Shown: in pieces, positions 11,713 to 20,615 of the stretch
Layout of the letters: each line of letters starts with the position of its first letter
Position numbering within the stretch: position 1 is the stretch's first letter
Assembly (NCBI GenBank): GCA_932521025.1
Contig: OW051473.1
Location: 9,672,001 to 9,736,000, forward strand
Origin: Oscheius onirici
Taxonomy: Eukaryota > Nematoda > Chromadorea > Rhabditida > Rhabditidae
DNA length: 64,000 nucleotides
Reading direction: 5' to 3'
Translations under genes and position numbers: made by a program
The notes under the pieces: generated by a model
Seen by the model: the letters and a program-made list of their open reading frames with translations, nothing else
Told to the model about the DNA's origin: nothing
Databases searched by the model: none

Positions 11713-12163
11713 TGAGTACGTCCGTTATTGAAGTTGTTGGCGAAAGGAAGTTGTCGGCGAAAGCAAAGCCTTTGGTGATGGTCGTCTTCAAATACAGGTA
11801 TCAGGAAAATGACGGCTACGAGAGTGAGTACAGTGAGTTACTTTCAGCTTTCCAACAATGTTCAGGGAGAATGGGAATCTACTTTGCTTTGGGATACAAT
11901 TACGCACGATGCTAAAAATGCCGTGGTCTTCAATCGGTGGTTGAGTTATATATGCTCACCTGGCGGCAAACTTGTGCGGTGCTCTCCTCTTCTTGCCCGA
12001 AATAAGTTGGACTTGCATATCTATTGAGCATAATTCTACAAATTTCAGAATGAGCTTCCGTCGCGATTTCAGTGAATACGAAGAGTTCAATCCTTCAGGA
12101 AGAAGAATGACGATCTCATGGGAATCCCCTTCAAGAAAAAGAAAAACGGTCTCATGGGAATAA
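11713..12163 (+). CDS. Candidate small gene, unknown function
   Basis: The frame from ATG at 11713 reads MSTSVIEVVGERKLSAKAKPL. A later exon reads LSNNVQGEWESTLLWDTIT, and after a further intron (about 11938-12049) the last exon encodes MSFRRDFSEYEEF and a repeated ISWE/VSWE ending. The stop codon overlaps an AATAAA (GAATAAAAC), as in the gene at 56157-56330. The middle exon border is not settled: a GTGATG donor near 11778 and the TTTCAG acceptor at 11854 would keep phase. Resemblance of LLWDTIT to signal peptidase subunit 3 is too short to use. Confidence 0.42.
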
Positions 12164-12754
12164 AACTTTTGTGGTATACTATTGTTTTGACGGAACGAAA
12201 GCAGAACTGAACATTAGATGTACAAATGCATCTCTGCGATCTCTGTGACTAAGCGTTCTAGATCTCCTTCACTAATTTAGCAATTCTTGATGGGTCTGTG
12301 ACATACGGTGCTCGCAAACCTGATATTCATGACCGTGACCCCAGATACTTCTCGATAATGGCAACAAACTTGAAGACTACAAATTTCAGCTCTCTAAATC
12401 TTTGGATGGACCTCTTTTCGGACCTTCCACACTTCGACACGGGGCTACTGTAACTCTCTGCGCTGTCTGAACCGGTGAGCTGTACTGGTAAACCTCAGTT
12501 TTGCTGGAGCTATAGAACAGTGAAAGTCTTGTCAGCCCGGATATATACTCTAGCCAGTGAGCAGTCAAGAGAAAACTCTCTACATTTGACAAAACTATGC
12601 AAAACTAATTTCCGAGTCCTGAAAGCGACTCTTGACAAAACTTGACAAAACCTGAACTTTCAACTTTGACAAGTTTTTAGTAAAGTTGACAAGTTTTTAA
12701 AAGCAGAAGCAAATTTCAAAGAAAACTATTGTACTCTCTGTGCGCTCCTCTACG
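12164..12754. other. No gene supported; 5' flank of next gene
   Basis: A/T-rich, with repeated short TTGACAA(G/A) words at 12590-12700. No coding signal found. Confidence 0.45.
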
Positions 12755-13515
12755 ATGGCTTTTCTTTTCCCCCAAACCCGTCTGCATCAGCTGCTCTCTG
12801 TCGACAGGGATGACTTCAAGGACTATATCGTCTCCCCTACCAATCAGGTCAGTCCTTTGTTTCTGTAAAAATGCTGAAGTTAAAAAGTAGAGCTACCTGA
12901 CATTTGAGATTTGCCTTTCAGCTATGTTTATTCAGTATTATATATTTTGTTTAGCGTGTCTTTAACTCGTTTTTGGTTAAAAAATCATCAAAAGATGCTG
13001 AAGCTGAACTGGGAAGAACATAGAGCTGTGATAGAAAATCTTTTCCCAACAAAAGACTATGTTTATAAGGGTATTTCGAGGCAGAAAAAGCTTTATGACT
13101 TTCTTTCAAAAAAAACTTTACTTACTCCTAAAGTACACGAATTACAGTGGCCAAAACAGTTTCAAGCTACGCGAGGTTCTGAAAAATTGTAGAACTCATT
13201 ATTTACTATAACTTTGGTAAACTTAACAAGACTGGGTAAAGTATGCGTGAGCTCTGAATCAGGGTTCTTCTGAAGTCCCAAAGTTTAGGGGAGAGTAAAG
13301 TAGACAACGCTTTACATGAAATGAAATATAATTTTGAATAGTTTCCACCTGATTGTTTAAATAATATATATATGTTCCTTGCACACTTTCCGTATTATGA
13401 TCATCGATGGAACTGCTCAATACATCAACGCTGGCAAGCTGGTCTACTTCAAGAACGACGTCAGTTTGCCACCGAGTGGGATTATGTCCTCAACAAGCTT
13501 AACACCTACATTTGA
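12755..13515 (+). CDS. Candidate two-exon small gene, 88 residues
   Basis: Exon 1 (12755-12847) starts MAFLFPQTRLHQLLSVDRDD. A good GTCAGT donor follows. The best phase-keeping partner is 13342-13515, which ends ATEWDYVLNKLNTYI and stop. The intron would be 494 bp, longer than most here. A second frame in exon 2 is also open and could continue to the exon at 13799. The exon 1 call is stronger than the join. Function unknown. Confidence 0.42.
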
Positions 13516-13798
13516 TGTATGAAATAGACGTATAAAATATACACATTTTAAGATAGTTCAATTGTTCAAAAAGAGACTTATTGACACAGGAAACAACATA
13601 TATTTACGTGCATAAACTTCAGCAAATGTCCACCACACGAGTCTGTAAAACGTCGGGACCTATAGTCCATTTCCAACTTTCAGCGGCAGCAATTTGATTT
13701 TTAAAGGACTTTTTTCTTGGTTCCCGGCAAGTAAATAGGAAAATAACGGGCTAGGCGTGTATTTTATTCGATTTAATCCAATTTTAATTATTTTTAGC

Positions 13799-14628
13799 AG
13801 TTGATTCAAAGCTTCAGTTGTCTGAAGGTTCTTTTGCCAGGATTGATGTTGTACATGATCATGGCAAAGTATCCGTCCGTAGGACAACACACTGGAAAGC
13901 CTTCGAAGAAAAAGGTGTCTGTTATCAAGGTAAAAGATTATAATTGCTTCAGAAAGAGTATTTACAGTTCACGCCCGATCACAATCTCATCTGCAGCTTC
14001 AACATTGTCAAGTTGTACAGGATCAACTTGTCTGTATTTTGGGCAGTTTTGGAGACGTCTCTGGGACAGCCCTTATTTCACTACCGCTTCATTCACCAGA
14101 ATAAGGTTGACAATGATCAGGTAAGAGAGACAGAGGAACAGATTGTCAAAGTATCAGGCAGTCAGAAAGTCGGAGAATCAGAGAACCAGAGAGACAGAGA
14201 TTCTCAGAGAATCAGAGAGATAAAGTGTCAGAAAGACGTGGAGTCAGAAAGTTGTAGCAAACGGACAGTCAGAGTGTCAAAGAGACTGAGGGACAGAGAG
14301 ACAGATAAACAGACAGATGAAGAGACACAGGTAGACGGTCAAAGATAGTAATCGAGTTGACAGAGTGAAAAAAGAAACGGATAATTAGACAGTCAGTTGA
14401 TTAAAGATTCAGAGGGACAAAGAGTCAGAAAGCCTAGAGAGACTCAGAGATAGGAATTCAAAAAATAGAGAAGCAGTGAGACAAAGAGCCTGAGAGACCA
14501 ATCAGTAAATCAGAGAAACGCGCATTTTTTCAGACTGTGATGATTCTGTCCAGCGACTCCTACCCGCATCTATTCAACATCGAGGCGGAAGCTTCAATGT
14601 CGATCAAGAGACCAACTTCGGTCGCTAA
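13799..14628 (+). CDS. Candidate multi-exon gene, frame unresolved
   Basis: Coding-like exons lie at 13799-13930, about 13969-14120 and 14534-14628, each with a good acceptor and donor. One phase-consistent path gives a hydrophobic segment (KVLLPGLMLYMIMAKY) followed by HNLICSFNIVKLYRINL and FHYRFIHQNKVDND; another gives a hydrophilic start (KLQLSEGSFARIDVVHDHGK) but stops early in exon 2. The second intron contains a long purine-rich repeat. The gene is probably real, but transcripts are needed to fix its protein. Confidence 0.38.
14110..14520. repeat. Purine-rich simple repeat inside an intron
   Basis: Degenerate CAGAGAGA / AGTCAGAAAG units over about 400 bp, same class as at 6290 and 49430. 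Confidence 0.85.
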
Positions 14629-14681
14629 TTTAAGTCACACGTATGTAATTTTTATTCATATTTTATAAACTTTTATTGTTC

Positions 14682-15372
14682 TCACTTCAATTCAAGATCA
14701 ATTAGAGCTCCCTTGGCTTTAGAATGAGCGACGCCGTCGTTGCTGTACATTGCAATCTCCAGAGCCTTCTTCAAAGTCTTGATGGCTTCGTTTCTGTTTC
14801 CGTTTTCCTTCTGAGACAATCCGAGATAGTAGAGATTATCAGAGGAAAATACTGCTTTCAAAAAATTGGCTGACAGTTTTTACCCCTGATCTTCTCAACT
14901 TTCTCGAAACAGGCAATGGCTCCTTTTTGCCCTTGTCCTAAGCTCGACTTAGAAAACTCACACAATGTTCACTCCATAAACGCCATAATCAAACTCAAAG
15001 GCGTCATTGTTCATCCTGCCCATTGGTCTGACTCCGAACAGTGTCTCTCTGGTCAGAGACATTTGGTTCTTTCTACGAGCAGGGATGGGAGAATCAACTT
15101 CGGCTATCAGATAGACAGAGCTAAAAGAAGAAATTATACCTAGAACTAGACTTACTCAAAGGTTCCATCGCGTTTTTAGCCGCTCCTTCAAGTCCGCTGA
15201 CCTTTTCATCTCTGTCGACTCTCTAAGACGAGTCGCATCTGGAGAACAATGTTGTGGAAGAAAGCTGGAAAACGAAGCTCTTTCAACTCCACTCCCTTGA
15301 ACACAGCCATCCGAACCTTGACTTTGATAGCCTTGATAGGCGATAAAATCAACGGTGAGAATCTCGTTGGAT
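14682..15372 (-). CDS. TPR-repeat protein, possibly RMD-like; frames disturbed
   Basis: The last exon (14682-14851) reads FSSDNLYYLGLSQKENGN then NEAIKTLKKALEIA, and the one before (from 14884) reads GQGQKGAIACFEKVEKI. Both fit tetratricopeptide helices (paired helices with Gly and Ala at set places) that bind other proteins. The order LYYLG...NRNEAIKTLKKA resembles the C-terminal TPRs of RMD (regulator of microtubule dynamics) proteins. An AATAAA follows the stop. Further upstream, coding-like stretches (for example at 14950-15070 and 15170-15372) lie in different frames that I could join only by assuming a weak donor or a one-base shift near 14960. It may be a decayed copy or have an unusual splice. 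Confidence 0.55.
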
Positions 15373-15493
15373 AAACAGTGGTTTGAGCAGTTATACTCAG
15401 CGTCCGTTTTTCAGTTTCTTTGGCCGTCGAGCATTATATAGGCTCAAGAATTTTTTTTGGCAGTATACCAAAGAGACTTTTGATCATTTTATA

Positions 15494-15682
15494 TTAGCGT
15501 TTCTCACGCAGTTCCTTATATGCATTGCTGATTCTTAGGTCAAATATGATTCTTAATCCAGGTTTGATTAGAACATGTGAGTCGGTAATAAATACTTCAT
15601 TCTGCACCGTAAAGCTGGCATATTTTACGTTTGTTAACAGTAGCAAAAACAACAACAAGAGATCTAGTAAAATTTTCGTCAT
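15494..15682 (-). CDS. Small secreted protein, 62 residues
   Basis: A single ATG-led frame with a strong signal peptide made mostly of leucine (MTKILLDLLLLFLLLLTNVKYA). The mature part is about 40 residues (SFTVQNEVFITDSHVLIK...) without cysteines. No splice signals are needed. It could be a secreted peptide precursor, though no dibasic-flanked repeats are seen. Unknown family. Confidence 0.5.
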   Translation of the reverse strand: MTKILLDLLLLFLLLLTNVKYASFTVQNEVFITDSHVLIKPGLRIIFDLRISNAYKELREKR

Positions 15683-15792
15683 TCTTCATCATCGTCTACC
15701 GTTCTTGGCGCTAGCATAAACTTCAGATCGCTTTCTTCTCTCGGCAGCAAAGAATCGTGATAGGACTTCATGACCGAAATCTTCTAGTTCTT

Positions 15793-16005
15793 CTAGTCAT
15801 TCAGAGATCTTCCGAGGAAGAAAGCAAAGTAATCTCCTTCCGGCAATTCTAGGATCTCTTTCACGTTCTCTTCGTTGAATTTCAGCATTCTTATTCGCTG
15901 GTCAATTGATCTACCGTTGCGAAACCTCTGACGTAACAACTGCTTTATGCATTCGTCGAAAATACTTCGAACTCCGATCATCTTGTAAGCGCACGAATTC
16001 ATCAT
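15793..16005 (-). CDS. Small hydrophilic protein, 70 residues, or terminal exon
   Basis: From the ATG at 16005 the frame reads MMNSCAYKMIGVRSIFDEC and ends EGDYFAFFLGRSLND. Composition is protein-like, with amphipathic stretches (IKQLLRQRF, NVKEILEL). The start lies inside one arm of the hairpin at 15989-16053, so translation might start at the inner ATG (MIGVRS). Function unknown. Confidence 0.42.
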   Translation of the reverse strand: MMNSCAYKMIGVRSIFDECIKQLLRQRFRNGRSIDQRIRMLKFNEENVKEILELPEGDYFAFFLGRSLND

Positions 16006-16053
16006 TCTATTCCCCAGCTAAAAACTGGGGAATAGAATGAGGAATTCGTGCGC
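15989..16053. repeat. 29-bp near-perfect hairpin, 7-nt loop
   Basis: Arms 15989-16017 and 16025-16053 pair with one mismatch around the loop CTAAAAA. The size suits a foldback relic or a small structured RNA; typical animal pre-miRNA stems are less perfect. Confidence 0.85.
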
Positions 16054-16344
16054 ACAATTAGTTTTCAACAAGTCTAATCAGTCAGGGAGAAAGAGTAGGA
16101 GATTGTTGCTTCTGCCGTAGTTGACAGATTCTTGTAACTTCCTTATTATAGGAAGAGGTGAGGTGACAGGTGTACAGGTGAGGTGACCAACACCGACGAG
16201 ATATATAAAGGAAAGAACCGTGACAGAAGAGACAGTGAAAGTCCACGAATGAATTGAATCAATCCACTTTAAATTGTTCCCAGGTCTCTGTGTGTGCGTC
16301 TGTCGGAAGCTTCAATTGGCAATCAAAATGGAGCAATTTGTGCG

Positions 16345-16405
16345 CACAATCAAGAGGGACAGAGGGACAGAGCGACAGAGGCACAGAGGGACAGAAGGAC
16401 AGAGA
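16345..16405. repeat. Short GAGGGACAGA-type simple repeat
   Basis: About six copies of GAGGGACAGA or close variants. Confidence 0.85.
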
Positions 16406-16409
16406 TCTG

Positions 16410-17035
16410 TCTCTGTACTTTCAGACCTTGCAGATTGTCTTTTTGCTTTGTGTAAAGTATTTAAGGTACTCCTATCTATTAATTGATCTGGAGAGGGATC
16501 AAGCATCAAACTGTTAACTGTTATCTGTTTTGAAAAAGACAAAGCTAAATCACTTAGCCCCGGAGGGGCGTAGCACAACTTGTAAATTGAAAACTTGAAG
16601 AAGAAAGTTGCCTCAAAGAAGGCGAGATCACTTTAGTGTATGCTCTTTTGTTTACAAAGCTTAGGAAAACTTTCAGCTGTGAACGTCAACAGGATTGCTG
16701 TGAAAATGGTTGCTGTCCCAAAGATCCACAATGGTTTTTAAATTTTTCCCCAAAATGATGATTCACGATGGCAACGTCCTTCTTGCTTTTGCTCTTTTCG
16801 TATTCGTAGTTGGAAGAGTTCTAATGATTATATGCTGCATTCGCTCCAAGAGAAATAATGAGAAAAGAGGGATCTGAATTCGCTGCTGCAACTGCTGACT
16901 TCAATTTACTGAAACCAATTCGTTTTCCTTTTCCCTCTTTCCAAACAAAATAGTACACATTTCGTTTCAATGTACATAGGAAATCCACAATGGTTTTTAA
17001 AATTTTTCCCAAAAGTTTATCGCCAGTGTCTTGTT
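16410..17035. other. No gene supported; short duplicated block
   Basis: A block of about 35 bp containing CCACAATGGTTTTTAAA occurs twice, at about 16722 and 16981, the second just past the stop of the gene at 17036. Nothing else seen. Confidence 0.5.
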
Positions 17036-17320
17036 CTAATTCTCAAACAGACTGGGCACAGTCGGCGGGATCGGCAGCGGATACGGGTCGGTCTCCGTTT
17101 CATCGTACTGGTCCAGTTGCCAAATCCGGTATTCACAAGCAGTCAAATGGTCATAGTAGGCGGTTCTAGTGTTGGTAGGGAGGCTGTGGATTTGGAGAAC
17201 ATCTAGGATGTGAGCAAGGACACGGCGGCTGTAGGACTTGGATTCAGCAACATAGCCACAGTGATAAAGCTCCTCAGAAGTTCCGTCCTCGGTCTTCATC
17301 TTTTTGCAAGGGATGTCGAA
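17036..17320 (-). CDS. Small acidic protein, family shared with 63029-63326
   Basis: A terminal exon opens after a TTTTAG acceptor at 17321 and encodes 94 residues to the stop. It is clearly related to the exon at 63029-63326: both start with (F/M)DI followed by a basic patch, continue EE-Y-x-x-G, then a helix (SRRVLAHILDVL here, ADRVRSHIDHVL there), an aromatic-rich stretch, QLDQYD or QLAEFD, and end TD-x-x-P-(L/I)-P-(I/L)...SLFE. Upstream exons exist but were not closed; a related Ser-rich gene at 61104-62092 suggests a low-complexity N-terminus. Nothing enzymatic or membrane-like is visible. I do not know this family. Confidence 0.65.
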   Translation of the reverse strand, partial: FDIPCKKMKTEDGTSEELYHCGYVAESKSYSRRVLAHILDVLQIHSLPTNTRTAYYDHLTACEYRIWQLDQYDETETDPYPLPIPPTVPSLFEN

Positions 17321-17324
17321 CTAA

Positions 17325-17700
17325 AACAAATTTGTTGGGTGAAAACTACCAAAGGAAAACGTTGTCAAAGTAAAAGCTACTGGGATTTTCGCTACTACTT
17401 CCAGCAGAAAAAAGCTACCAAAAGACTTAGTAATGTCGTTGGGTGAAAACTATCTGGATTCATCTTGGTTTTTACATAGAGAAGTATACATCTACTAAAA
17501 AACCCTTTTCTGAAGAAAATTCAAGCAGAAAAACTACTAAGAATCGTTGTGAAAAAGTCGTGTTTCGCATTTTTCTTCAAAAAGTTGGGTAGAATCTACC
17601 AGGAGTCTTTTTGTTAAAATGTCAGGTACTTGCCCTCTGAAGAAGATAACAAATGCTTTCAAGCCCCCCCCCCTTTCCTCAACTAGTTGGGCAAATTCTA
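17325..17700. repeat. Repeated GTTGGGTRAAAnCTACC motif, upstream of the acidic-family exon
   Basis: Copies or near copies at about 17331, 17435, 17580 and 17684, plus shorter AAAAAAGCTACC forms. The same motif recurs at 63370-63980 upstream of the paralogue. Some minus-strand copies can be read as VDSTQLFEE or VEFAQLVEE. Confidence 0.65.
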
Positions 17701-17759
17701 CCAAAAAAAAAATAAAAGAAACAGAACTAACCATATAGAGAGGAGGAAACATTCCTTTG

Positions 17760-18426
17760 AAGAAACTGACGATAGCACTAAAGTTCTATTGATTTCAAAA
17801 GGCAATTATTTAAAAACTTTGAAATTTGAGATTTTTCGAGAACAGAAATTTTAAAGATTCGCTTTATAAGAGTTTTGTGAGTGCTGATAAGTTTGCCATG
17901 GAGAGCTAGAGGTAGTTGTTGATTATCATTGTCATTCTTCTCTCATCCAGACGGGAAATAAACCTTCTTGATATAAGCTCTTTCTTTCCACACGTATTGT
18001 ATTCCCCAGACTAGCCGTCTCACGCTTGTCAGGTCGATAGCCCACCTCAATCTCCACTTTGATCTGACAAGCTTTCCTTGTGAGACCACTGGTCTGCGAA
18101 TGCAATATACTAATCTGGAAGACTAGCCCAGTCGAGCTGGCAGCGGTCAGTATATAGCTAACATGGGATCGATTGTCTCGATGAAGCAGACTGATGGAAG
18201 ACGCTAGATTTTCTTGCAATGACATGTGTTGGTGACAGTTCCGGGATGTGTCAAGAGCAGTACAGTATTCTAATTAGAAGATTACGGTATTCTGATTCTA
18301 ATGAACTTTATGTGATTGTGATAAAGTTCGGTTCAGTAATCGTCTCTCCCTTCAATTTACATCAGTCATGGTAACTGTCTCCCTTCTTCAATAAAGGACT
18401 GTCATCGAAACATCGAAATAGAGAAA
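17760..18426. other. No gene supported; 5' flank of the cysteine-rich gene
   Basis: The minus-strand open frame 17932-18225 has no ATG context, splice or domain support. Confidence 0.45.
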
Positions 18427-18764
18427 ATGGAGGTGCTTTTCCTTCTTTTCCTGCTCGGTCTCCACTCAATCTCTGCCCAAAACGCGTGTTTTCAAGGTAC
18501 ATTTCAGTATGTTGAAGAAGCTTATCACTTCTAGGAACTACACCTTGCCCTATGAATCAGATTAAACTGGTCGCTTGTCCTGGGCAATGTGCTCTCAAGC
18601 GCTGGCTCCATGCTGGAAGAATTGTTAGCCAGAGGTTTGGATGTGCTGAAAGCAATACTCCCTGCGGACAGCGTTCTCCCGGTAGAGACGACTACGATCT
18701 TACTCTCTGCTGCCTGAATGAGGAACCAAAGAAGCCTTGCAACAATCCGTTGAACAGAGGATGA
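18427..18764 (+). CDS. Secreted cysteine-rich protein, 99 residues
   Basis: Two exons (18427-18496 and 18535-18764) flank a 38-bp intron with phase kept. The N-terminus is a signal peptide, MEVLFLLFLLGLHSISA, with likely cleavage before QNAC. The mature protein has nine cysteines, including CPGQC, a CC pair near the end and a final C, so several disulphides are expected. It ends NNPLNRG. An AATAAA lies about 65 bp past the stop. Small disulphide-rich secreted proteins of this kind serve as antimicrobial, protease-inhibitor or signalling molecules, but the spacing matches no family I can name. Confidence 0.82.
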
Positions 18765-19526
18765 ATGAAGCTTTGGCCGTACACGATTTTGTTGGATCAA
18801 AACTACTCTTTTGCCAAAAAGTTGTGGAAATAAATTAAATTCTGTGTTTCAGAAATTTTGCTAGAAATTGTGGTCCTAACATTACCATTTTTAACGTCAC
18901 GCTTCATGATTGCCAGGCAGGCAGAGGAGTAAAGAGAAAAGAAAATTTTGAAGCTATTGAGAAACTACCCCCAAGAGCTTTGACCATTGCCAGACTGGCC
19001 ATGTCTGATGCCAACTAGCCCAATTTTGCAGCAAATTTCAGATTTCTTCGAGATAGCTTTGCTTTAAAAAACATCCAGTACTGACCAAACCGAACACAAG
19101 GCATTGATTAACTTCTGTCAAAAAATATAAGTACCAACTGAACCTAAACCGTTTGACAATAAAGCTAGAAACATCTTTAGTTTTCACATCGGTGCCAGAT
19201 CGGTGCTATATTTCCGAAAACAATTGAAGCTGTAATGAAACTTTTTCCTTCAGATTGACCATTTTAACGTTACACCAAAACGTTTTTCTCGAAAACCCGA
19301 CCATTACGCCGCGACCTTCATGTAGCGGCATTTCCGAGCATTGTGGTTCCTTGACCGAAGCAGGTATGGAAAAGTGAGAGAAAGAGTTGGATTCCTTATC
19401 AATCAGGCTTCAAAATGATACCATATAGGTCTACAATACACTGAAAGGAAGCTGCAGCTAAACACAGCTGTTACCGTAACCCTGTATATTTAACCCAATC
19501 ACTTTGTTATTATACCGTCTCGTGAG
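18765..19526. other. No gene closed; one coding-like stretch at 18880-19017
   Basis: The frame ending at 19017 reads NVTLHDCQAGRGVKRKENFE and stops after SDAN. No partner exon was found. It may be part of a broken gene. Confidence 0.35.
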
Positions 19527-19900
19527 GAACGTAAAACGTGTGTAGTTTAAAAATAAAAATTGCTATGATCCCGTACTCTGTTCCAGCGTAAAGAGCACAC
19601 AAAATTGACCAAATAAGATCCAGATAACCGATACGCAATTCTTCTATCTTCAGGGTCAAATTTCAGTTGCAAGTTTTTTATTGCATTTTTTGGCTGTCCG
19701 ACTTGCAAATGCTCTCTCATCAGAAGAGAAAGCTGTGAGTGTTCTATTTTTTCTACGGTGTTAATTAGGCGTAAAAAAGCAACAAAATGAGTCTAAACCC
19801 GACCACAAACAGTCTCGGGGACGAAATATTCAGTCTTGATCATTTCAAAGATACAACGTAAAAAGTGTGTAGTTTAAAAATTAAAATTGCTATGAGCAGC
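19527..19900 (-). repeat. Dispersed repeat E, partial tandem, reversed
   Basis: Reverse-strand copies of the sequence found at 58700-59005 and 62233-62966. Key words are GGTTATCTGGATCTTATTTGG and CCCGAGACTGTTTGT (kept here as CCGAGACTGTTTGT). The order at this locus implies joined copies of a unit of about 350 bp. It is the oldest of the copies judging by its differences. Confidence 0.85.
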
Positions 19901-20615
19901 AGCATAACTAGAACACTCTGCAAGAATTTTTGATTATCAACGTGACCAAGGTCTTTTCAAGCTTTGGGATGTTTTGCAAAGTTGTATAGCTCTTCACCTG
20001 CTTCAACTCTGTTGAACATCACAAGAAATGGAAATATATGCGTGAGCCAAAAAAGTGGGCTTCTTCTGAAAGTCCAGACTATTTTTCTCCTTTATTGAAA
20101 AGATTTCATTCAGTTGTCAGGAACAGAACAGATTCAATTCCTTCACTCGGTAAGAACTGCATTCCCTTTTCCAGCGAACAGTTCAGTGCCCTCAACGGCG
20201 GGGGAAAGCGCAGCCTTATCAAAGCTGGCATTAGATCACCTTGTCAGTTTCCGCTTACGTCCGGTTTTTCGTAGTCTTTCATTTTCTTCAGGGTTGTTGA
20301 TCTTTTTTATCGCCTCGATGCCACAGGTTTCTTAATTACCCGCCCTTTAAAGTCACTCGGCTTAAGATTTCATACTTCCGCGTTGAAAAAGCCTTCACGC
20401 TGATTTAGTGTCATTTGCGGAGATCGTTTTGACCTCCTCGCGACTTTTTTTTTTACAAATTTAGCACATTATTCATAGCCAGGACAACACGTTCGTCGCA
20501 GATATCTAATGAAAACATCGCTGCGCTGCCGCGCTTCGGATTGAAATACCCGCTGACGACTGCTTTTTGACGTTATTCCCCCCGTATCGCCCATTTTGCC
20601 AGTGTTCTGCACGGC
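19901..20615. other. No gene supported; paralogous tail of the 1.6-kb stretch
   Basis: About 19952-20035 is related to 1573-1675 (roughly three of four bases alike by eye). The bases around 20040-20090 also resemble 13240-13290. These look like scraps of a dispersed family. Open frames at 20038-20335 are not supported. Confidence 0.4.

Noticed and set aside
11713..12163. Signal peptidase complex subunit 3 for the candidate gene at 11.7 kb
   Set aside because: Only a few residues around LLWDTIT agree, and the expected N-terminal anchor and Trp-Asn-Val-x-Pro region are absent.
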